Source of the DNA: Symbiodinium sp. CCMP2592
Taxonomy: Eukaryota; Sar; Dinophyceae; Suessiales; Symbiodiniaceae
Assembly: GCA_905221615.1 (NCBI GenBank)
Contig: CAJNDT010003502.1
Coordinates: forward strand, 434,001-498,000
DNA: 64,000 nt
Direction of reading: 5' to 3'
Position 1 is the first letter of the stretch. The number at the start of each line of letters is the position of its first letter. Below are positions 51,101-60,019 of the stretch, in pieces. The notes below the pieces were generated by a model. That model was not told the DNA's origin, did not search any database, and worked only from the letters and a program-made list of their open reading frames with translations. Made by a program: the position numbers and the translations under genes.

Positions 51101-54100
51101 GTCTATGACCTCTGAATCAAATTCCACCCGCCTAGTTTGTAGATTTTCGGCTCTCTGAGGACGGGATGCAGAAAATGCCTGCCAAGCTCATGGGGTTCGA
51201 CTACGAATCTCTGATCTGACCTATGCGCATGCAGCAACACCTCCACCAACCCAAAGTGTCCAAGCAATAGTACAGTATACAATTACTTTTGGGGCCCAAA
51301 TACCTACTAAGCACCTACTAGAATGCTACTACAGTAGGACCCTTTGGGCAAAAGTGCAACACTCCCGTCCTCCACCGGAACCTGTAGGCTTCCACAGTTA
51401 ACAGAACTCTAACGAAATCCGGTTAGTTACTGTAGATCCCCACTATATGGGAGTTTCCGAAAATAGGGGACCCTAATATAGTGCCCTCAATAGTAGGATC
51501 ATGAATATAAGGACCCCCAAGTAAGGTACCCCTAATTTTAGGAAACTCCCCTATGGCAACATAACATAGTTTTCTTAACAAGAACCCCGCAAACGCTGCA
51601 ACCAAGGCACAAGCATCAGGCTCTCGTTCATCAGCTTGGAGATGCCTCTGCTCATTAGGGAGGTGAACCACAAAAGCAGTCTAAGCCCTTAACGCACACC
51701 CTTCCCCTGAGGGTCCATGTACTCATATAGTATATACATTGGCCTTAATGTAGTCCCTATATAGGTACATTGGGGCCCATGTATCTCTATGTGGGCACAT
51801 GGACCCTTAGGGTTCAGCAAAATCATGAACCCCAACCCTACACCGCAACCCTAGACCCCAAAGCATGAATCCCATGAACCCTTCTTCGAATTCAGCTGCA
51901 GCATTGACCTCGGGCCGTCCGTAGGGCCATAGGGTTTCAGTTCGAGGTTCAGGTCAGGGGTTAGTTGGGCATCCTTGTTGAGATTTGTGTATGGTTTCGG
52001 GCCCCTAAACCCCACACCGTAGCACCCCCAGTCAGGGTCAGGGCAACGAGTGTTCAGTACATTGTTAACCACAAGGGTCCATGTGCCTTTAAAGGGTGCC
52101 TTTCGGGGTTCCTGAGGCCTCTAGAAGGGCTTCAGTGTTTGGCGTTTAAGGGCCCATGTGCCCAAACAATATATAATTTGGCCCTAAGTGGCCCTGCATA
52201 GGTACTTTGAGGCCACAGGATATAGTAATAGATTTGGGTAACCTATAAGCCCTAATACACCATAAACCCAAAACCCCGAAAACAGACGAGCTGCGATCGC
52301 GGTTGGGCTCAAGGCCCTCCATGCAGTTTTTGGAGAAGGAGGCAGCCTTACTGATTACTGTTCCAGCTACCCTTAACCCTAAACCAAAACCTCTAAGTCC
52401 TTGAGCCCCTAAAATCCTAAACCCCTAAGCCCCTAAACCCCCAAAATCCTAAACCCTTAACCCCCAAACCCCTGTTGGCCGAAGAGTCTGGGGGCAACCT
52501 GACATGCGGTTTGACAGTACTATACATGCAATACTAGAGCTTGCGGCTTAGGTCTTCCCCATAGTCTCCATTGTAGTTCCTGTTTGGGGTTACCTTTTAG
52601 GATCCTTCATATAAGGTCGGTTAAACCAACAAAAGGAACTACAATGGAGACTATAGGTAGAGTCTTAGAGGCTTGATCTGGCCTCAGAAAATATGTGGAT
52701 AATGTTCTCTACAGCCGAAGCTGGCCCGAACGCCCTTCTAAAGCAGAATGCCCGAAGCCTCGCAGTGGCAGTTGAGCCCTTACACCAGATCCATACCGCT
52801 GGAGCGTTTAGGGTTTTCCAGTAAGTCCATGGTCGAAGTAGCGGCGTCCCCGAGGATGTTGGCAGACTGCAGGAACGCGTTGATGATGCTGGGCTTGAAG
52901 ACGTTGAGCTCGAAGTGGCCGTTTGAGCCGCCGACCGTAATGGCAACATGATTCCTGAAGGTTCGGTTGATGATATAAATCCTGCATGACCCAACATAAG
53001 GAATATACCATAGTTTAGGGTCCTTAACGTAATGCAGGATTTATATCATCAACAGTTTCTCCAGATTGTTATAAGGCTTGTCGGGCACCTGAAGAGGTAG
53101 TTGCGATTCTACTGGAGAAGGCTCCGGGAAGGTATAGTTCTGAGGCGCTTAGTTTAAGCCATCCTCAGGACAGCATGCTCCTTACTATAGATACCCCGCA
53201 TATACGTACTCGAAAAAAGCTCCTTGGCAAGAGCCGTAAGGGCAGCATGCTCCTTACTATAGATGCCCTAAACCCTCGACCCAAAACCCCAAACCGCAAA
53301 CCCCAAACCCTAAACCCAAAGCCCAAAACCCTAAATCGCTTTCAAAAAAGCTCCTTAACAAGAGACCAGGAGTCCCCATGACCTGAGAACAGACCATGGT
53401 CAAGGCCTCGCACTGCGTGGGGTTCACTTTCCCTGGCATGATGGAAGAACCCGGCTCGTTCTCTGGGAGAAGCAGCTCACCCAAGCCACACCTTGCTTTG
53501 ATATATCTGTATATAAATAAAAATATAAGTATAAATATATATACATATATATATATATATACATACTGATATTGATAGGTGGATAGAGGGCTTAGCACGC
53601 TGGGCGTAGAGTGTCGGGTTTGGGGTCTCAGGGGTGGGGTAAATGTCGAGGCTCTCGGTCTTCATCGAAGGCTTGAGAATTCGGTTTACGGCTCGTACTG
53701 GGCTGGCCTTTTGGGCCTTGGGCAGTTGCACAGAGGCTATAACCCTAAGGGTCCATGTACTCATATAGTATATACATTGGCCTTAATGTAGTCCCTATAC
53801 AGGTACATCAGGGCCCATGTATCTCTATATGGGTACATGGACCCTTAGGGTAAGGGATTCCAGGAAACCCGGAACCGCAATCAGCAACACCAAAGCCCCT
53901 TTCCGAGAACTTCAAAACTAAGCAGTATGCAATGACTGAATCATCGAAGATCAGCCTACCACTGCTGCTGCTAGTCCTGCTCCTGTTCCTGCTCCTGCTC
54001 CTCCGCCTCCAAATCGTCTCCCCTCTTACTCTACCACAACCACTAGTACCGCCAATACCACCACCACCACCACCACCGCCATCACCACCATCACAACTTC

Positions 54101-57100
54101 ACGAACAGTGGCTTTCCTATTGGAAAATCCTACAGACTACACTCCAACCCTAAACCCTCACGCAGGAATAACTCAGAACAACGAAAAACAAATTGCCGTA
54201 CTAAAAGCCCATACTGTACCCGCGGCGTCAAAAAGCTCACATAACGCCCAAAGCCAGTGATTCAAGGCCCAAGTCACAAGAACCGATAGAAACGAGGTAT
54301 GATCATAATCGCCTTCATACATAGCCGGACCTATCCTACACCTTAACTCCTTAAACCTTGAACTCCGCAAGCCCAGTAGCCCCAAGCTACATACCAAATA
54401 CAGACACCCACCAGTGCTCAAGAACGGCCCTATACACACTCACCAAGTCCAAAGTGTAAGACCCTAAACCCTAAACCCAATTGAGGCAAGATACCTGGGA
54501 CCCGATCCCAAAAGTCGCACATCGTTGGCGATTTTCATCAGAGAGCACGCCACAGTGTTCAAAGCCCCAGATGCCTCTACCACGGCCTTGAAGATTGAAC
54601 ATGGCACTTTCAGAAACCCTAAGCCCAGGTCCCTGTTTAGGGATCAACATCTTGAGGATCCTAGCATTTCGGCTCCTTTAGCAGGCTATCTTCTTCGGGA
54701 ACTCTCAGATTTGTTCAGGGTTCCGTGGACCAAAGTGGCGTGCAGTAGGGCCTCGGGATGGTACCGCCCTGATGGGGTTAAGTTCACCATGTAGCGATGT
54801 GGAGTAGTGGTCCCAGACGGGAGCCTTGATACATAAGCCTGGATACCTAATTTGTATGTGGTTTCGGGGTATACTATGACATACTTGCACCGGAACAGAA
54901 AGGAGATGCTATTTTCAAAAGTAGTATATACTCACTATTCCGACGTCTACATTCACCAAATCCCGGGAGCTCAACTGCTGAGCGGCATCATGAGCAGCCA
55001 AGGCCTCGAACTTGTTGGGGGCCGACACGAACCTAAGTTGGCCCTTTGGAGCCTCTGAAAAATCTTCGCAAATACACGGTTAGGGTTTAGGGTTTAGGGT
55101 TTAGGGTCCTATTAAGAGCCCAATAAGGGAAAATATAAAATGTCCCAAAGGCCTAGGAACTCCTCACCGGTGATCCGGCCGACCTCCTCGGCAACACGCT
55201 CGGCAAAGCCAATGTAGGTGTTGAGGCCCGTGCCCACAGCCTAGGTGGGGCTTTTAAGGCCTTTGAAAAAATACTAGTAAATAAGATCCTCTTAAGCCCA
55301 ATAAGGGAAAATATAAAATGTCCCAAAGCCCTACCTAGCAGCAGTGCCACCCAGAGCAAGCTGGCGGAGGCGTGGCAAAGCGGACTCCACTCGAGCAATG
55401 CTGTACTCCACTTGCGTTGCATAGCCACTGAATTCCTGGCCCAAGGTCAGAGGTGTTGCGTCCTGAGTGTGGGTGCGTCCAATCTTGATGATGTCGTCAT
55501 ACTCCTTCGCTTGGCGCTCCAAAGTTTTATGCAGGCGGCGCAGTCCAGGCAGTGTGCGCTTCTGCAGTGCGAGCACCGCGGCAATGTGCATGGCTGTTGG
55601 AAAGGTGTCGTTGGACGATTGACTGCGGTTGACATGGTCGTTGGGATGCACCGGTGACTTGCTACCCAGCTCCCCGCCCAAAATCTCGATGGCACGGTTG
55701 CTGATAACTTCGTTGGTGTTCATGTTTGTCTGTGTACCACTTCCCGTCTGCCACACGACGAGAGGGAAATGGTCGTGCAGCTTGCCCGTGCGAACCTCGT
55801 CTGCAGCCTGGTGTCGTCTCCAACTCAAACTCTCGAATCAGTTTTGGGGTATACTTTACGTCTAAGCCTACAAAGGGACTACAAAGGAATCCTAAACCCT
55901 AAACCCTGAACCCTAAACCTATCGATAGTTAGCCCGACCCAAGAAAAGCACGAAGGAGTGCAAAGGCTGGAGATCGTCGGAGCCTTCATTCTAACCCCCA
56001 CATCGACAGTAATATCGGGGCCTTTTGCTTTCTGTTTTTAGAATATGTAGGGTTTCAGCGCCCATTATATATACTATATTTATTTTTCGGAATCCCCAAA
56101 AGAGTATAGGTCATTACTAAGGCCCCTGAAGTAGACCAGTAGAGCGGCTACAGCTGCGAGATCCATCCGATTGAGATTCGAATTTTGTTCGGCCCATCTT
56201 CCCAAAGAAAGGGCTTCTGCTAGGTTTAGCGTTCATCTTCCCAAAGCAAGGGGGTCTGTAAACCAGGATCCAACGGAGTACTACACTGCAGACCCAGGCT
56301 CCATGAAGACATCACCCATTCAATGGGATCCCGAACATAAGCCATCAAACACCAACAGTTGTCACGGCACACAACGTATCCCAACCCAAAGCCCAAACAC
56401 TAAGGGTCCATGTACTCATACAGTATATACATTGGCCTTAATGTAATTAGTCCCCATATAGGCACATTGGGGCCCATGTATCTCTATATGGGTACATGGA
56501 CCCTTAGGGAAACAGCCCATGAACCCTTGACCACGGCCCTGACCCAACGAAGCGCGAATCCTGAACTCGCAACTCGGTATCCCTAAACCCCTAAACCCTG
56601 TAAACCCCTAAACCTCTAAACCCTAAACCATAAACCCCGAAACCCTAAACCCCTAAACCCTGTAAACCCCTAAACCCCACACCCCAAACACCGAAACCCA
56701 GTCCTGGATGATAGCATCAGCAACATCGATTGGAAGCCCATAGTCTTTGTTGACCTCTACGTTGCGGAGGTTCATTAGGGTTTCAGGGTTAGGTAGGGTA
56801 TAAGGTTAGTTATAAAGGAGGTTCTTGGGTACCCAGAGGCTCCATGGTGGTTCCTTGTTGTAAAATCATATAAGAACTCGATAAGGTAATCCCGAAAAGG
56901 AACTACTATAGTTATAAGTAGCCCTAAAGGTTCAACTAGTCCTTATTCATGTGTTTTCATACCTAAACAGGCCCTGAGGTCCTATGATAAGGAGTGCTTG
57001 GACCCTCTGGGTAGGGCTGTAAGTCCGCTAATAAGGTTTGTAGGTATAATTATCCCCACTTAGAACTAAGTATGTGCGGAGGCTCTCCACGCGTGGTTTT

Positions 57101-59031
57101 TGGTCTAAAGTGCAAGGTGTTTGCTTAGGGCCTAGGCTTGAGGTTAGGGTCTTGGGTTAAGGGTTTCAATATCTATGCAGATGCAAGGTTCGTGGTTCGG
57201 GATTTGTAACTTTTACGGTTCGCGTTCGACTGACACGGAAGCCCCAAGTAGCCCTGATGCGACAAGACGGTGTAGTCAAAGACAGAACGTCAGGGCTTAC
57301 GGTCTACAGGGCTTCAACTTTAGGGATTCGGGTTTATGGCTTAGGGTTGCATATTTCGGCACCACACACTGAGATTCTGAAGAACCCCTAAACCCTAAAC
57401 CCGATACACTCCTAAACCTTACTCTCCTCTAAACCCTAAAACCTTAAACCCTACATTCCTAACCCTAAGGGTCCATGTACTCATATAGTATATACATTGG
57501 CCTTAATGTAGTCCCTATATAGGTACATTGGGGCCCATGTATCTCTATATGGGTACATGGACCCTTAGGGCCATGTAAAAGGGACCCTAATATAATACCC
57601 TAAATAGTAGGATCCTTATTATAAGGACCCCAATGTACCCTTAGGGTAAGACTTCTGACGCCTTAAGCGCGGGACCTGGGCAGCAGCCTGCTTGAGAGCA
57701 GCCATTGCCTCGATCACTTGTGGAGGCATCCTCCGCAATTTAGGGTTTGGGGCTTTGGGGTTTAGGGGCTTAGGATTTTTAGGGCTTAGGGTGTAGGGTT
57801 GCAGTGCAGTTTAGGGTTTGGGGCTTTGGGGTTTAGGGGTTTAGGATTTTGAGGGTTTAGTATTTAGGGTTTAGGGGTTTAGGGCCTTTAGGGGTTTAGG
57901 GCTTTCAGGGTTTAGGGTTTGGGGCTTCAACCAAAAAACAAACGTCTGCGCCGCAAACTCTAAACCCTGAACTCAAATGTGAAAAACCATCAGACCGAAA
58001 AGCTAACCCACCACCAAAAAACAAACACAAGACTTCGAAGGGTAATAAGGATCCTAAATACGATCTAGGATACTATATACTTATTATTTAGGATACTATA
58101 TACTATTTAGGATCCTTTATACTATCTAGGATCCTACATACTATCTAGGGTACTATATGTAGGGGTCCCCTGTTTTCGGAAACCGTCCTCTCGCGGTCTC
58201 CGCCGATTTCGAAGTTCTGGAGCGATCGCTGAGTTTGGGCACCCCAGTACTTCTCTGCTGGCACATCGATGTCGCCAAAGGTGTCTTTCTCTCTTCGCAC
58301 CTCCGTTTCGAGTTTAGAAATAGTTCGAGGTTCCTTCGAATTCAGAAATATTTCGGGCTTCTCTCTCCTCACGTTCGCCAGAATCCTACATACGAGAAGG
58401 TTACATGCTGTCCAGACCAACCCCTACTATGCAAGTGTAGAATGGTACCTGATAATATTCTTCTGCAAGCAACCTTCGTTTGCTGATGGTCGGTATATGT
58501 CAGAAAGCGTCCCTTCGTATTGATACACGGACAGCATCCCCTCAGGCCATAAGGATCCAGTGAATCGTACTGCTTGCTGTCGCCAACTCCCCAATAGCCC
58601 CAAAGATAGGCGTAGGATAATGTAAACTTTTTCCTTATATAAGCTCGGGTCTCGATTCTGAGCCCGTTGCATTGCTAACGTTGCATGAGCCATCACCAGT
58701 GCGCAGCAGGACAAGGCTTCATCAAGGAATCTACCTCTATTTTCCGACTACCACTCGCAAGCCGCCAACGGTGGTGCAAACACCTTCCGTGGTGTTGGTG
58801 CTTTTTCAAGGATTGCTCTGAAAGTGTGTTTCTGTGCTTGTTTAACGGTTGTTCTCGTTTTTTGAACGAACTTCAGACACAGGCACGGCCTTAAATGTAA
58901 CTCGAATTCCTTGGTCCGGCCTTCGGAGTGCCAGAGCTAAACCCAGCGGTCGGAAATACGCGAAGCCCTGGGCAAAGCACAGCTGCGGGAGGCAAGCCCC
59001 GAAAGGCCAAACGGCGTCCACCAGACAACAT
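48137..59031 (-). CDS. FH: Mitochondrial class II fumarate hydratase (fumarase), 16 exons
   Basis: Fumarase hydrates fumarate to L-malate in the TCA cycle. Exons, 5' to 3' on the minus strand: 58910-59031, 58373-58385, 58188-58300, 57676-57730, 56704-56754, 55343-55807, 55161-55240, 54987-55032, 54495-54586, 53375-53491, 52843-52954, 52295-52346, 51611-51645, 50971-51027, 49372-49434, 48137-48196. They sum to 1533 nt: 510 codons plus TGA, in frame throughout, a usual mitochondrial fumarase length. Motifs seen: [66 protein letters not shown], the signature loop [17 protein letters not shown] (exon 10), [15 protein letters not shown], and C-terminal [18 protein letters not shown]. The start ATG (59031) opens an Arg-rich, acid-poor leader ([20 protein letters not shown]) typical of a mitochondrial presequence. 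No catalytic motif is missing. Exons 3-16 are fixed by family alignment. Exons 1-2 and intron 2 are less certain, because that region is not conserved and intron 2 (72 nt) is also open. Confidence 0.93.
48594..48938 (-). other. 345-nt open frame inside fumarase intron 15
   Basis: Sense-strand open frame containing [20 protein letters not shown]. It lies between the last two fumarase exons, where the family needs no extra residues. It lacks the usual repeats. It could be a cassette exon, a nested gene fragment or chance. Confidence 0.25.
49195..49350. repeat. CCCTAAA/AACCCCTAACC tract in fumarase intron 15
   Basis: Mixed CCCTAAACCCC and CCCTCATACC units; one inner segment (CCCTAAACCCCTAACCCTAA plus GGCCCTA) is tandemly duplicated. 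Confidence 0.75.
49480..49695. mobile_element. Family D, two nested or tandem copies with a G-run (fumarase intron 14)
   Basis: One left arm (ACAGGATCATGGGACTTAGT) at 49492 is followed by a G-rich run (49552-49580) and a second left arm at 49592. A single right arm (GTCCCATGATCCTCCAAGTA) ends the element near 49695. Confidence 0.65.
51449..51550. mobile_element. Family B element, reference copy (fumarase intron 13)
   Basis: About 102 bp, ends GGGAGTTTCCGAAAATAGGG and ATTTTAGGAAACTCCC. Inner arms GTAGGATC and ATAAGGACCCCC. MITE-like hairpin. Confidence 0.8.
51705..51812. mobile_element. Family A copy in fumarase intron 12
   Basis: 108 bp, with a mismatch in the left arm (CCCTGAGGG). Confidence 0.85.
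52557..52662. mobile_element. Family E element, reference copy (fumarase intron 11)
   Basis: CATAGTCTCCATTGTAGTTCC and its inverse GGAACTACAATGGAGACTAT bound about 105 bp; the centre holds a GGATCC palindrome. Confidence 0.8.
52965..53053. mobile_element. Family H element (fumarase intron 10)
   Basis: GTTGATGATATAAATCCTGC and GCAGGATTTATATCATCAAC arms, 10 bp from the intron acceptor. A second copy is at 27488-27581 and a third is cut by the window start (about 1-86). Confidence 0.8.
53170..53362. repeat. Direct duplication in fumarase intron 10
   Basis: CAGCATGCTCCTTACTATAG occurs at 53172 and 53248, and AAAAAAGCTCCTT(G/A)(G/A)CAAGAG at 53214 and 53344. The second copy is split by a CCCTAAA/CCCCAAAC insertion (53268-53335). 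Confidence 0.75.
53743..53850. mobile_element. Family A element (108 bp), reference copy
   Basis: Terminal inverted repeat CCCTAAGGGTCCATGTAC at both ends. The inner arms ATACATTGGCCTTAATGTAG and AGGTACATCAGGGCCCATGT continue the fold, so almost the whole element can form one hairpin. In fumarase intron 9. No coding capacity; MITE-like. Confidence 0.85.
55033..55160 (-). mobile_element. Fumarase intron 7: 128-bp introner-like element with telomere-like insert (GT-AG)
   Basis: It starts GTTC CTAGG CCTTTGGGACATTTT and continues with the same body as intron 6. It ends GGCCAACTTAG before GTTCGTG, so GTTC is duplicated at both junctions. Just over three telomere-type units (TTTAGGG on the plus strand, 55080-55108) lie in its middle. 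Confidence 0.75.
55241..55342 (-). mobile_element. Fumarase intron 6: 102-bp introner-like element (GC-AG)
   Basis: The intron is the element. Its 5' end reads GCTG then CTAGGTAGGGCTTT. Its 3' end is AAAAGCCCCACCTAG, the inverse of CTAGGTGGGGCTTTT. The terminal CTAG supplies the acceptor AG, and the 4-nt GCTG at the intron start recurs at the start of the next exon, as a target duplication would. The body (TTTGGGACATTTTATATT, then TTTTCCCTTATTGGGC) is shared almost unchanged with intron 7. Confidence 0.8.
55343..55807 (-). other. Fumarase exon 6: 155-codon core exon
   Basis: This is the only long fumarase exon. It runs from QAADEV (CAG|GCTGCA junction) to LALGGT and holds the [14 protein letters not shown] and [11 protein letters not shown] active-site segments. 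Its donor is GC (ACT|GCTGCTAGG). Confidence 0.95.
56013..56127. mobile_element. Family C copy in fumarase intron 5
   Basis: CGGGGCCTTTTGCTTTCTG and ATTACTAAGGCCCCTG; centre TATATATACTATATTTAT. Confidence 0.65.
56400..56509. mobile_element. Family A copy in fumarase intron 5
   Basis: Intact arms; the centre has a 4-bp ATTA insertion (GTAATTAGTCCCC) relative to other copies. Confidence 0.85.
57463..57570. mobile_element. Family A copy in fumarase intron 4, with adjacent family B fragment
   Basis: A 108-bp copy nearly identical to 53743-53850. It is followed at 57577-57640 by half a family B element (GGGACCCTAATATAATACCC ... AAGGACCCC), then by another CCCTTAGGG, so a B fragment sits inside a second A arm. 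Confidence 0.85.
57731..58187 (-). mobile_element. Fumarase intron 3 with family B end at the donor
   Basis: GA-AG intron. Four bases after the exon it reads GTTTCCGAAAACAGGGGACC, the family B terminal repeat. It continues as a run of related units (TAGGATCCTA-type, 58020-58165). The acceptor side is a TTTAGGG/TTTGGGG-rich tract (57735-57930, plus strand) containing a direct duplication of about 80 bp. Confidence 0.65.
58373..58385 (-). other. Fumarase exon 2: candidate 13-nt microexon
   Basis: The sequence G ATT CTG GCG AAC lies between an acceptor TAG|G and a donor GTGAGG. It keeps phase between exon 1 (ends with two codon bases) and exon 3 (starts in frame). The alternative is that the 72-nt intron 2 is not removed, which would add 24 codons (VRREKPEIF and onwards) and make one larger exon 58188-58385. 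Confidence 0.5.
58910..59031 (-). other. Fumarase exon 1: start codon and mitochondrial presequence
   Basis: The exon runs from ATG to CCA AG, followed by a GA donor (GAATTCG). It encodes about 40 residues rich in Arg, Gly, Ala and Leu, with no Asp or Glu, and ends near [11 protein letters not shown]; a cleaved presequence is likely. A TAG sits 8 nt upstream of the ATG (CATTGTAG then TTGACGCC). It could serve as a spliced-leader trans-splice acceptor, since dinoflagellate mRNAs receive a spliced leader; that is inference. Confidence 0.6.
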
Positions 59032-59269
59032 GGCGTCAACTACAATGGGTGAGATGCGCAGGACTCTGCGGAAGCAGCAATCACGTGCAGCCCTGAACCC
59101 TAAACCTAATCCTTAAAGCTTGGATACTAACACTGGGAAGCTAAAGAGCTGTACGACGACTGTGATCGTGGCAAAATGGCTTCACAGGCGACAGCGATCT
59201 CAATGTTGCAATGCACACTTCATCATGACGCCTACTGCTGCTATTCCTCTACCTGCTGCTGCTGCTGCT

Positions 59270-59471
59270 CATGCTACTGCTGATGAGTAGTTGTAGCACT
59301 GGTAGTCGTAGTCGTAGTAGTAGTAGCAGCAGCAGCAGTAGCAGCAGCAGCCGTAGCAGTAGCAGTAGTCGCAGTAGTGGCGGCAGCAGGAATTCGTGGT
59401 AGCTGTCGTAGTAGTCGTCGTCGTCGTAGTCGTAGTAGCAGTAGTAGGTCGTCGCGGTAGTGAAAGCAGTC

Positions 59472-59505
<34 letters not shown>

Positions 59506-59905
59506 CAGTAGTAGTACCGGTAGTAGCAATAATAGCAGTAGTGGCAGTAGAAGTCGAAGTAGTAGCGGCATTAATAACAATAGTATTCGTCGTCGTCGTC
59601 GTAGTAGTAGTAGCAGTAGCAGTAGCAGTAGCAGTAGCAGTAGTAGCAGTAGTAGTAGTAGTAGTAGTAGTAGCAGTAGTACCGGTAGTAGCAATAATAG
59701 CAGTAGTGGCAGTAGAAGTCGAAGTAGAAGTAGTAGCGGCATAAATAACAATAGTATTCGTCGTCGTCGTAGTAGTAGTAGCAGTAGTAGTAGTAGTAGC
59801 AGCAGTAGTAGTAGCAGTAGCAGTAGCAGTAGCAGTAGCAGTAGCAGTAGCAGTAGCAGTAGCAGTAGCAGTAGCAGTAGCAGTAGCAGTAGCAGTAGCA
59901 GTAGC

Positions 59906-59970
<65 letters not shown>

Positions 59971-59990
59971 AGCAGAGTACGAAGTGGCAA
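59270..59990. repeat. AGT/AGC trinucleotide tract, about 0.7 kb
   Basis: GTA/GCA triplets, ending in (AGTAGC)n from about 59800 and (AGT)n to 59970. A block of about 120 bp (GTACCGGTAGTAGCAATAAT ... TAGTATTCGTCGTCG) occurs twice, at about 59510-59600 and 59675-59770. It lies 5' of fumarase. The poly-Ser/Leu/Val frames over it are artefacts of the triplets. Confidence 0.9.
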
Positions 59991-60019
59991 GTAGTAGCAG
60001 TAGTAGTCTTCGTCGTGGT

